A stretch of 64,000 nucleotides of DNA from Leucogyrophana mollusca (taxonomy: Eukaryota; Basidiomycota; Agaricomycetes; Boletales). The position numbers and the translations under genes were made by a program. Under the pieces are notes generated by a model. The model saw nothing but the letters and a program-made list of their open reading frames with translations. It had not been told where the DNA came from and did not search any database. The stretch covers positions 1-64,000 of the forward strand of contig MU266451.1 in NCBI GenBank assembly GCA_021014945.1, written 5' to 3'. Each line of letters starts with the position of its first letter. Position 1 is the first letter of the stretch. Positions 1-13,200 of this stretch are shown here, one piece after another.

Positions 1-266
1 TTGTCGACAGGCATCGGTCCGACATAACGACCTGTAGTCTCGCTTGCGAGTTCCCTCTCGAACGTCTCGTGTGGAGAGGGCGACGTGGAGCTAAAAGTGG
101 CCACGCCGGACATTCTGTAGGAGATGGGAGTGGCTTCGACGGGCGGCGGTGGGGCTTTAGTGGGCGACCCTTCGGGTGTGACGAGCGGGTTTGTTTGACC
201 GACTAGAGGCACAGGTCCTTCAGAGGCCTGTGAGAGGTGGCTACCGGGCTGCAATTCGTCAGACAT
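1..266 (-). CDS. N-terminus of a probable fungal-specific (FunK1-type) protein kinase, cut by the window edge
   Basis: Only the first ~88 codons are present, reading leftward from an ATG at 266 and running off the window at position 1. The visible part is a proline- and serine-rich leader followed by FERELASETTGRYVGPMPVD. The pattern 'E-L-x(4)-G-R-Y-V-G-P-M-P' resembles the region just ahead of the catalytic domain in the large Agaricomycete FunK1 kinase family, where a 'VGPMP-x-x-FL' segment is common. No kinase motif (Gly loop, HRD, DFG) lies inside the window, so the family call is an inference. The reading frame is open with no stop. It could be another protein with a similar leader. Confidence 0.45.
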   Translation of the reverse strand, partial: MSDELQPGSHLSQASEGPVPLVGQTNPLVTPEGSPTKAPPPPVEATPISYRMSGVATFSSTSPSPHETFERELASETTGRYVGPMPVD

Positions 267-1532
267 TATGGATATGCAGATGCGTGAGTAACAGACGAAC
301 GATTGCTTTGAGACCTCAGGCGTAAAGCTCGAGTATAAATACGCTGCGGTACCGTGCTTGGTCCACAAGTACCGAATCTGTTGCTCTGTCAATAACCCAC
401 CTTTGTTGTTCCACAACTATCCACAGGATGAAGCCGCCGAATGCCACAGGATGCCACACGTCTGTGGACCAAGTAGGGTGATGTGACTGGCCAAGATTGA
501 ATATCAAATATTCGGAACGCGTCAAGTCACGTGACCTCTTGCAGGGAAGGAAAAAATCATAACTTCGCCCTTCAGCTCCACGCTTCCGTTACACGCTTCA
601 GGCTACGGGCTGCGTTAGCTGTAACGCCCCGCAAGTATAGCGACGCAGAGTCTTTTAAATGTCTGATGATATGTTTGCATCCGTATATATTTGTCAACTG
701 CTAACTGTTAACCGTTGACTCAGTGACCTTCAGAGAAAAAGGAGGCTTCATAAGGCGTGACAACATTTTATGTGTCCATTGGGTCTCCAATCTGATTTGG
801 GTCATCACCCAGAACGCATCACTTGCCCTGACAAAGTTGAGTCGATCCCCTTACTGCCAGTGGAATACGCACGCCTCGCCTTCTCTCGGCCTCAACCTTC
901 CGTGTAGGATATCAACAGTACAACTCTGGAGTATTTGGTCTATCGCCCCATCGCCACTAACCGTCGTCGATTGCTTAGACTAATGTATCGTGTCAGCACT
1001 CTTGCCTCTTTTCCCGGTGGAGCGTGCTCTATTCTAGTGCAAAGCCTCGAGGATTCAACGCGCAGCTGGGAACTAGAACGAGTTCCTGTGGCAGGTGCGC
1101 TGTTTCACTTCTCGTGCTATATTTAACCCATCCCCACTACCACCAGGCGACTTCCTCTTCAAGCTCTATCTGACCTCTGGGACGAATATGCCGTACGTGT
1201 CCCTCGCACGGACGCCTGATCAACCTTCGATCTTTGGAGCGCCTAAGGTACGAGCCCCATCATACACAAGACCCGATGGTTGTGGACTAGTTCAAGGGGG
1301 CATGCGGTCCGCAATCGAGACTCCAACGGATAGGTGTAGTGATGCACGCTCTGTATTGACCGAAAAATCAGTGGGGAATCTTATTCCATATAGCCTATAA
1401 GGAGCATGTAAAGTAGTTTGCATATGCGGAGAACGATTGCAGGGTATCTATGTATGATATGCACGATAACAGTTGATAAAGACAATAGATCAGAGGGGTA
1501 TGCACCTGATAACTTCTGTGTTCGTGAGGGGT
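267..1532. other. Gene-poor stretch between the kinase-like start and the GHKL-like gene
   Basis: Several short open frames occur on both strands, but none shows family similarity, a plausible exon chain or biased composition. The left part holds the promoter and 5' region of the kinase-like gene. The sequence around 693-719 is an imperfect palindrome, listed separately. I see no transposon ends or RNA gene. Confidence 0.5.
693..719. repeat. Imperfect 27-bp palindrome with AACTG/AACGG-type half-sites
   Basis: The segment begins GTCAAC and ends GTTGAC with GTTAAC near its centre. About 22 of 27 positions match its own reverse complement. The AACTG and AACGG half-sites look like Myb-type binding sites. 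No function is proven. It lies about 430 bp upstream of the kinase-like start, in the gene-poor stretch. Confidence 0.4.
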
Positions 1533-4162
1533 TCATTGCGCTTGCTTACTCTGCATCCATTTCGCCATCAGCAACTCCCTTGTCCGATCACGCTCAGCCT
1601 CTACTACCTGAAGGTGAGTCCGCAAAGAATCGCCCCTTGCTCGCTCCTCGTCAATTTGACTCTGAAGCGCTTTGATGGCTTCTTCGTTTTTCGTGCTTTC
1701 CGAGAGTAAATGCTGGCGTTGCATCTCAAAGCGAGCAACCTGGGAGGAAGCGCTTACAGCTGTGCGGTTATAAGCCTCCATGATGCCCTTGAAGTGCTCT
1801 GCGAGAGGGTGTGTCATAGCGCTGAAGTCAGTGATCGCCTCCGAATGTATGACTACTATAAGCAATGAGCAAAAACCGTTATCAGGCTGAGGGTTACGCA
1901 CGGGTAGGTTCTACCAGCACGGACGCACGCAGTGAAGCACCGCTGAGACTCCCTCGATTCACGGGACCGATAGTCGGGCTACATTCCTCGGCGGCACTCT
2001 CGACTTCCATATCGCTGTCGTGCGATGTGGGCGGTTTGGATTTTGCTCGAGCAGCACTCTTCTCTTGGGGCCGAGGTCGCTTCGCATGCGACAAATCATC
2101 TGCTTTCTCGCACTCTCGGGAGTCTGGGAGGCTTTTCCGCTTTCGTGAATAGATAGCTACTAAAACTGTCAGTAGTGACTTTTAGATGATTGCTGGATCG
2201 GTTGTACCTTTCCCTCTCCGATCGACCTGGTCTGCGTCAGCGCCCATCGAAAGCGCGTATCCGCGAAAGAGGGCGCTGATAGATAGAGTTTTCGCGTCGT
2301 CAGCATCGACTGCACGTTTCCGATAGGTATCTCTCGCCTCGACGAGATAAGGGCCAATCCAGCAAGAGCATTCTTCGTCAGGATGTTGACCGCACTGTGG
2401 CACGCCGACGACAAACTGCTTCGTCTTTTGATCCCATAAGACTGTAGGGTACGAGTTGGTATAGTCCACCATCACAATGTCTGAGCTTGCTGCCCAGGAG
2501 AAAACCTCCATTAAGGCCCGCCGGAATTGTGTGAAGCCGGTGACACCACTCCCAACCCCTTTCCGGTGGAGAAAGATGTCTTCGGCGTGCTCCTTGATGG
2601 GGATGAAGGCACCAGAGGGTACCAATACCTGGTCCATGACTTCGTCAGGAACAGACCGACCGACCATGCCAAACTCCTCGATGAGGTTGTTGTCGCTCGG
2701 GGTGCTTGCGTGGTATGGGTATAGTGCCTTCGCTGACGGAAGACTAGGATCAAGGCGGCGCCAAGCAGCATTGAACGCTCCTCTATAGACACTTTCGGAG
2801 CCTGACTTCGGTTCAAATATATCCACAGCCCGTCCTTTGTTGTCTCCCATCGAAGCGGTCAAGATATCAGCGGCAAGTTCTGTAGCGAGTTCTGGTATGT
2901 GGCAAAACGCATATTGGATCGCCTCGGTGAGCAGATATTTGTATCGCTGATAGAGGACATGATCCCTGGAAACCTGAGTGCGTGCTGGGGTCGTCTCCAG
3001 GGTCCCGTGGTAGTTAATTCCCAAGCGACTGAGTCCTGTGTGACTCGACGGCATGAGTTGGCCGCGATAGTAGAACAGAGAAACGTCTCCCGGAGGTTTG
3101 AAGAACTCAAACAGAGCATTCGGGATTCGCCACGAATGCGCAGGCTTGAAGAGTCCGTACGTGCCACAGAAAATGTGCTCCGCTGTGGTATCGCCAGCTA
3201 GCCCGATCACAGTAATAGCGACTTCGTCGGACTTAATCAAAGGTTCCTCCCGGAAAAGGGCTTGGTGTTCCCCCTTCTCGGATTTGATAATGCCTTTGGG
3301 CTTGGACATGTTATACGCCATCCGCCGTCTCGACATGGAGGTGACCTCCATAGCCGCATCCCTTTGGGTTATCCCTGGGGACGAAGGGCGATAAGTGGTG
3401 TGCAATGCGGATGAAACTACACCTACCGCGGGCGACTGCTAATTCTTCTGGTGTCAGCGGAGACAGGTCATCGAATTGCACAGCCAGGCGCCTTGGACAG
3501 GATAAACAGCGTCGTGGTTCCCGGTCGAGCTCCCCGACACCATAGCCCACCCGAAATGAAACACCAGATTGCGCTACCTCCTCGTTCGGAGAACCACTTT
3601 TCTGCAGCCCGTCGACGAGCTCAAAAAAGAACTGGGTCGCAATCATAAAGCCAGCCCCATTTTGGCCTGCGGCCCACAAGCTTTCCCGACTGGTAGATTC
3701 TCCCTGAGTGACAAATGTCGAGAAGGAAGCCTCTTGGTCGAGATGGTTGTTCAGAAACGACAAAGCGACCATTTGAGAACTGCTGTGCCGCCAGACGACA
3801 TTGCATATATCAAGGTCAGTGCTATAATGTGTTTTGACCAGCTTTTCGTGGGGTACTTTGCCTGATAACACGTATACCGGCAACCAGTCGTTGGTGTCCA
3901 GCCTGACACGAGCACCATGAGGTCCAGTGAGAAGTCCAGGGTATGATCGTATGATGTGCTCCTTCAGCTTCTTTCGCTGTTCCACATCATTCGACTTTTC
4001 CAGGTTGACATGTTTCCAGTCGGACCATTCGAGACTTTGCGTCTCTTTCAAGACCTGCCCCACCTGGTTTTGGATATACTCCCGGACTGCGAGAGAGATA
4101 TCCATCTGCTCAGCTTCGGCAGCATACCACGTATATGTTGAGCTGAAGGTCGAGGCTGTCAT
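1533..4162 (-). CDS. Lineage-specific nuclear protein with a divergent GHKL-ATPase-like N-terminus and C-terminal coiled coil
   Basis: Not a named family that I can recognise with certainty. I join four exons: 4162 to ~3449, then ~3393 to 2208 (intron starting GTAGGT), then after a 47-nt intron beginning GTACAA, and a last exon after a 46-nt intron beginning GTGCGT. The start is the ATG in MTASTFSST. Near residues 26-35 is VREYIQNQVG, like the N box of GHKL ATPases (E-x-x-Q-N). Near residues 160-180 is FVTQGESTSR, then AGQNGAGF, like the lid 'G-x-x-G-x-G-F' of Hsp90, MORC and sacsin-type folds. The usual D-x-G-x-G between them is not clear, so ATP binding may be lost. The C-terminal part has basic nuclear-localisation-like clusters (RKRKS, KRPRP) and a coiled coil rich in E, Q and R. 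It is divergent to MCM7 with 166 bp between starts. The gene model is likely; the fold call is inference. Confidence 0.55.
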
Positions 4163-4328
4163 GAAAGAAAATAAGGGTCAGTGCTGAGTCTTTCGTATAG
4201 AGGCCGCGACTGAAGCCAGAAACGCGTCCTGTTACCTGTAAGTGTAACTGGTCACGGGATCGACCAAGACAAGGCGTGACAACGTGTGACTAGTTGTGAC
4301 AACCGCGTTTCGGACGCGACCTACCACC

Positions 4329-7074
<2,746 letters not shown>

Positions 7075-7207
7075 ACTGGAGCGTAATGATGTCCATGTTG
7101 TTGATATTTGTCTGTAGTCTTAGTGATGTCTTGTGATGTATATTTTGTGCATAAATACAATGCCCCCCGTGGATGGATGGCTAGTACAATTGCAAGTATC
7201 ATGCAGA

Positions 7208-10077
7208 TCATCGTGTCTGGGAGGCGTGCTCCCAGCTTCCATCTCCACTGCCACTCCCTGGGCTGAGGGACCTGGCTTCAGGGCTAACATCGTGATGATC
7301 TGCGGCGCCCTCTTCGCCCTCTTCATTCTCCTCGGGCTCGTCTCTATATATTGGCGTTGGCCCTGCGGTAGGTGGATCATCATCGTCCAAAAAGCCGGAG
7401 TGGAAACCAAGTCCCGCAGACCCGAGATGCCCACCAGGTCGAAGACCAGTCTCTTCATCTGCATCCTCATCGTCCGAAACCTCTCCAAACGCATCATACA
7501 GCTCCTTCGCACGCGGTCTGCGGGCGCCCCGAGACACCGAGTTCATAGCCATATCGTCGTCGGCAAGTGATGAATAGCGGGATTTACGCCGAGCCACTCG
7601 GCGTCTCCAGAAGAAAACGCCTGCGCCGATACCAAAGAGCACCACAGCGCCGACGGCTGCAAAGAACCACTTCTGATTTGAGACTAAGTTCGACATGTCT
7701 GAGAACCACCCCTCGTCGGGCGTCGGCGTCATAGTGGCGGAAGGGGACCCTTTGGTATCATCCTGACCAGGAGGGAAAGCGGGCTTGCTTGACTCTCCTC
7801 CCGCCTCACCGTGATCGGCTGGTAAACCGGCAGTTGGTTTCGGGTGGGATTTGGTGGAAGATGGAATGGGAATGTCGATGGTGTCGGTTTCTTCGACCGA
7901 TGGGAGCAACCTGTCCTTCGTTGGGAGAAGATAGTTTTTGGCTAGGCTGGGGTCAATGGTGGATCCCCAGAACATCAACCGCCAGCCAAGGAAGTTGCCA
8001 CTATGGCCCTCCTCGGATTGATCAGAGACGCGAATCTTCCATTCGCCGATAGGATTTTCTCCCCTGTGCAAATTACTTGAGCGCCTATAAGGTGAAGGAA
8101 GCAGTCGGACGGCTCACCAGTGCTTGACGGACATGAACCTCCACCCGGGATAGCCGGATGTCGCTCTGTCGCGATCGCGTTTGGCGGCTAATACAGACTT
8201 GACGCCGCTCGGGCTAACAAGTTCTACCTCAACATCTCCACGCTTCGTATGCGTGATCCAGACTCGGATGGTGACATGTTCCAGCCCCTCAAAGTTATGC
8301 GTGGCCAACATGTCTTTCGTGACGGTAAACGTGCTCGTAACTCCACCGCGTACTATTGGCTGACCGCCAGACATATAGTCTTTATCGTCCATAGTTCCGT
8401 TGTTGATCTGGACGGCGGCGGGCTCGAACCATGCTTGAGGTTTCACAAGTTGCCAATTTTGCGCCGCCGTGACGTAGGCGTATCCATCTAATGATCCAAA
8501 TCCATATTTGTAGCTATAACGCTGACCCGAGGCCATGGTTTCCCAGTCGGGGTCCTCGGGGTTTATCATTTGTGCAGTTTTAACGCAGAGGTGTTGGATA
8601 TCGCGCCATGTGAGATCCGGGCTATATGAATATGATGAGGCGAAGCCATAGGTGTCCGGGGTAGAACTGACCGAGCCTGTAGAGCCAGTGCGAACACACC
8701 TGCAGCGTTGGGAGCAGCTGCGGAGGTCCCTCCATGACCGCTGGAACACGCATTCTCCCCAACATCAGTAGTTACCTGGAAGGTAGGATGAGCCGAGTTC
8801 AAAAGAGAATGCAATGACTGACTATCTGTTTTCCACTTCCTGAACTGTAGGCCACGACCAAGTTCGCAGCGCAGGGTTCAGAATAATACGGATGTAAGCC
8901 CTTATAGTCGACCGCGGAGACAGTAACAGAGTAGATACTGTTCGTGTAACCATCAAAGTTGCATTGGTCTCCCGAGCCGGCACCGTTGCCGCTCGCGAAC
9001 ACAAAGATAGAACCTTTGCCAGCTCTTCCATTCTCTACGCCGTTAAGAACGGCCTTTTGAATTAGATATCCGGGACCCTCCATGGACTTTCCGTCATCAG
9101 GCGGCCCCCAGCTGCAGCTATAGATCGACACGTTCTGGAACCCGTAGTTCAAAGCGGCTGCTTCGTCTACGTCCGTGATGGGGCCCGAAAGGATGCGCAC
9201 ACCTGCGACCTTGGAGTCATAAGCCAGCCCGACACCGCAGACGTCATTCTTGGCGGCACCGATTTGGCCAGCACAACGAGTGCCGTGATGATCATCACTG
9301 AGCTTAGGTGTAGGGAGGTCTGTGTGGTCATTAAAGTCATATGAGTCGACCGCGTCCTTTCAATACTGGTCAATAATGGCTGCGAATAGAAAGAGACGAG
9401 GAACGAACGAAATTATCTGCTAGGTCTTTACTCCGGTAGTCGAGTCCGTCGTCAACCAGGGAAGTTATGACGCCGGTGCCAGTGATGCCCATTTCCCACA
9501 CACCAGTGACGTTCATCATGTGCCGAGGATTGTCGTTGTTCACAATGTGCCATTGCTTGGTGAATAGTGGGTCTACAAAGCCTAAGCGCGCAGCGATGGC
9601 TTCGGAGGTCTTGGTCGGGTCCGTGGTAGCAGGCGGGGGTGGTGCCCTTTCGAGGTGGGATCCGTCCCGCTTGCTGCGTTGACGTGGGGTCTGGAGAGAG
9701 AGGTGTTTTATGGAAGATGCGATACGGCGGGCCTCGAGTTGTTCATCTGTCCGCGATGATATGTCACTACCCTGGTGAGAAATGGAGCGCAGGCGAAGTG
9801 TTTCGAACTTGTCCATGACACCGTCAGACGCCGTTCTCGTTGATATACCCGACATCAACTTCGCGGTACGAGCCAGCCAAGTATTTGCGAGTTCACCAGC
9901 CTGTTCGACAACCTCGAGACCGAGCTCTTGTGCACATTCTGCAAGGGTTGCGCCTGCCAGAGGATTATGTTCCAGTACGTAGTAATCGTGGGTCGAGTAT
10001 GAGCGCCTTGTCGGCGGCGACGCTATGGCCCATTGGTGAACCAGCAAGGTAAGAACGAGCGGCAGAGGCAGTCGCAT
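7208..10077 (-). CDS. KEX2: Kexin, Golgi subtilisin-like proprotein convertase
   Basis: A membrane-bound serine protease that cleaves secretory precursors after dibasic sites in the late Golgi. Five exons; joins seen include exon 1 10077-9409, exon 2 9356-8823 and exon 3 starting 8775. The protein starts with a signal peptide (MRLPLPLVLTLLVHQWAIAS), then a propeptide ending near a dibasic SKRD. The S8 catalytic triad is present: Asp in LVDDGLDY, His in DDHHGTRCAGQ and Ser in GHGGTSAAAPN, with the oxyanion Asn in FASGNGAG. A P/Homo-B domain follows (WITHTKRGDVEVELVSPSG). Near the C-terminus is a transmembrane helix (WFFAAVGAVVLFGIGAGVFF) with an RRR stop-transfer and an acidic cytosolic tail carrying ELYDAFG, probably a TGN retrieval signal. 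It is divergent to the DNA methyltransferase, with 219 bp between starts. Confidence 0.95.
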
Positions 10078-10296
10078 AGAAACAAAGAAAATTGCGGTCG
10101 CTGGAGTTTGCGGACCTACGACCTTCAATCCAAAGCGCAGACAGCGCCTCTGTTTCTTCGCGTGGCCTCACAGCCACCCGTTTATCCACGCGAATAATCC
10201 TTTCCAGGCTTTGTTTCCGCTTACGACCATACCCCTCTACAAGTCTTGTGTAGAACCTCGAGGTGTCCAGTAGTTCGGCTATTCGCATTGGGGGTA

Positions 10297-13200
10297 ATGT
10301 CCTCGAGGACCCTCAGCAAGCCCTCTGTATCCAAGTCTCGAAAACGCGCCGCCTCTATCGTACCAGACTCAGAGCCCAGTGACTCGGAGCCATCACACAC
10401 TCCTCGGAAGAAACATAAACGCGTGGTCAGTCCCGAGTTGATTGAGAGGGATGACCGAGAGGTAAGTAAAGTATGTTCAATATCTACCACAGCTTCCGAG
10501 GCTGACGCATCTCTAAGAGCGAACTCTACGAAGACGAACCTACGGTCGTTGGACGCGAATCCTCCCTTGCGGCTACTTGGGACCCACCGAGATATTCTTC
10601 TCCTGGGCGCGAATTTGAAGTCCCTGGAGGTATTTTGCTCGTACTTTATGTTCTTATTTTTAGCTGATGCCTCGTTGAAGAACCCCGGTTTTACGAGGGC
10701 GAAGAAGATGAGGTATTCGAAGATGAGGACCTGCAAGTCATTGGCGAAACCGATCCGGCGGACATTTCCGACTCCGATGACGAGAGCCCCACCGTTCCAG
10801 TTCGCCAGCTACACGACTTCTCGATTTACGAGGCGGAAACACTCCGTCTCGTCCCCATAGCCATCTTATTGGACCACAATCTCGGTTTCAAGGACGGTGT
10901 GACATATGCCGCGTCGGGACGCGTCAAACCTTGGATCGACAACGATGAATGGGAAGATGAAGACGAGGAGGAAGATGAGGACGACGAAGATGTCTCTCAA
11001 GCGGAGCTGCGGAGAATACGACTCACTCCCATCAGGCAATTCACGGTGCACGATTTGAAAAAGCAAACGCGAAAACTAGACAGGCAAGATTTAGGCTCTT
11101 AACATATCCACTAACTTTCTGACGTTTTCAACAATTTGCAGCAAACTGTACATTCTCACCCAGCACGCCTGGTACATCCTAGACATGCCCGCCCCGATAT
11201 ATCTCCCCTTTTACGCAGATTTCTGGCGAAAACATAGAGTAGCGCACCTAATCGCCACTGCATCACTAGAAAACCCACGTCTCAAGTACTCTGAGTTCAT
11301 TTCCGCTCTCAGAATCACTCCCGATGCGTCTGACGAAGTGGCCATCTGTGCTACAATTCTCGGGCGGGAACTCACTGCGGACGATGTCAGGGACGATGGC
11401 GTTGTGAGTAAATCACTTCGTATTCCATTTTTCTGCGATCATGCTAAAAATGTTGCGTCCTAGATGGCTTACACGTCCGCAGCTCTCGAAGAACTTCGCG
11501 ACGACGAAAAATTGGGCCTCAACCGCGTACCCATAATTCGGGAGTTATTCCCCAGGGAGGATTCTTACACATTCCCCAAGGAGGTCAAGCCAGCGACATC
11601 GCGCGGAAAGCGACGGACGCGGTCCCACAAGAATGTCGAGATGGAGGTCTTAAAGAGCCGCAACGACACCGTTGTCCTTCCCACGGTAGGCAGGATATCG
11701 AATCGTCTGTTTGAGTGCAACATCAAGGTTGCTGGCTTGGAGCTGGACGAGGAGGACGCGGATTATCCAGTAGTCTCTCATCAGGCGCCGTTTATCGAGC
11801 ACGTCGCGAACCCCTACAAGGTCAAATGGATTGAGGCGACCGACCGACCAAGGTATTACAAATCCGTTTCCGTGGACGACGTCATCTATTCGGTAATTTT
11901 CTACTTGTTTTGTGGTACCGTACGTAGTGATGACGCCCCCAGGTCGGAGACACAGTCATGGTGGTACCCGGTGACGATCAGGACAGGTCGCGTGCTGAAA
12001 ATCACCGGAACACCCCATCTCAGTCCACCAATGAGCTCGCCAACACCCGATGGTATGAAAGTTCTTATTGTGCCCTGGTGAAGCTCATTCAATGCAGGTT
12101 TTGCCGGATATGCTACTTTTACGAGACCGTGGACGGCGAGAAGAAGTTCCATGGACACTGGTACGAGCACAGTTCGAAAACGATTCTCCAGGAAATAGGA
12201 CATTCGCATTGCCTGTACCTCATGATGGAGGGCTGCGAGGACATCGACATCGACACGATCTCGCAAAAATGTAACATTCGCGAGCTTGCGCACGACGAAC
12301 ACGAACCGATTGAAGAGAACCTTGAAGAGGAGAACGACTTCTACAGTGGGTACGTGACTTGACTGTGTCCAATCTCCTCATAATTAGTGTTCACACTTAT
12401 CGCACAGGTTGATGTGGGATAGCTACGACGCGTCTTTTGTCGACGTTCCGCCGGACGACATCGCCAACGCACTATCATTTTGTCCCAACCACAGGCCCTG
12501 TTTCTCGTGCGGCCTGCAGAAAATGTGCGAAGAGGACTCCATTTCGCGCCCTCTCCCCGGTGGCGGATATAGTCGCTACAACGTCAAGTACCACGTACAC
12601 GACTTCGTCTATGTCAAGTCCGGGGAACCCAGTTCGAGGTACGAGATCGCCCAGATCCTCAAGATCAGGGCCATGGCCAAACCGATAGAGTTGACGATTC
12701 GTATGTTTGGACGCTATGACGATGTAGTCCGCCAAGTTCGAAGTCGAAGTGATGAGCTACAGGCTCTGGAGTGTGACGAGGTAGGTTTTTGCTTGACACG
12801 AAGCCCGCCAGAAGGTTAACTCGCAGCGACAGCGGAGGCTGTTCAAAACGTCTAAGATCGTGAAAGTTCCCGCAGACGATATCGACGGTATCTGCTACGC
12901 CATCTATAGCACAGACCTAGACGAGATCGACAACTGGGTCCAACATGATGACCACTTCTATATGAATCAGTCTGCCGATTCTCCAAAAGCACCCAAGCTA
13001 AAACACCTCAGCGACTTGTCAGAGGACGAATTTGTATCCTGCGAAAAATGCCATCTAGAGAGGGTGAAGGTTCTCAATCAGAGGAGTCGTTTATTGCAGA
13101 AGAATGGTCCGATCAATGGGATGGAATTGTTCAGTGGTAAGCATCTGTTCTGATGCGCAGTTATGCACCATCTTACCATTATTTGGAGCAAAGGTGCTGG

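Noticed and set aside
316..525. 69-codon frame on the minus strand upstream of the kinase-like gene
   Set aside because: No similarity, no splice context, and it covers the likely promoter of the gene at 1-266.
723..1400. Chain of + strand frames at 723-983, 935-1126 and 1095-1400
   Set aside because: Overlapping in different frames with no consistent splice sites or conserved motifs; typical of non-coding DNA.
2477..3394. Long + strand frames opposite the GHKL-like gene
   Set aside because: Mirror frames of well-supported exons on the minus strand.
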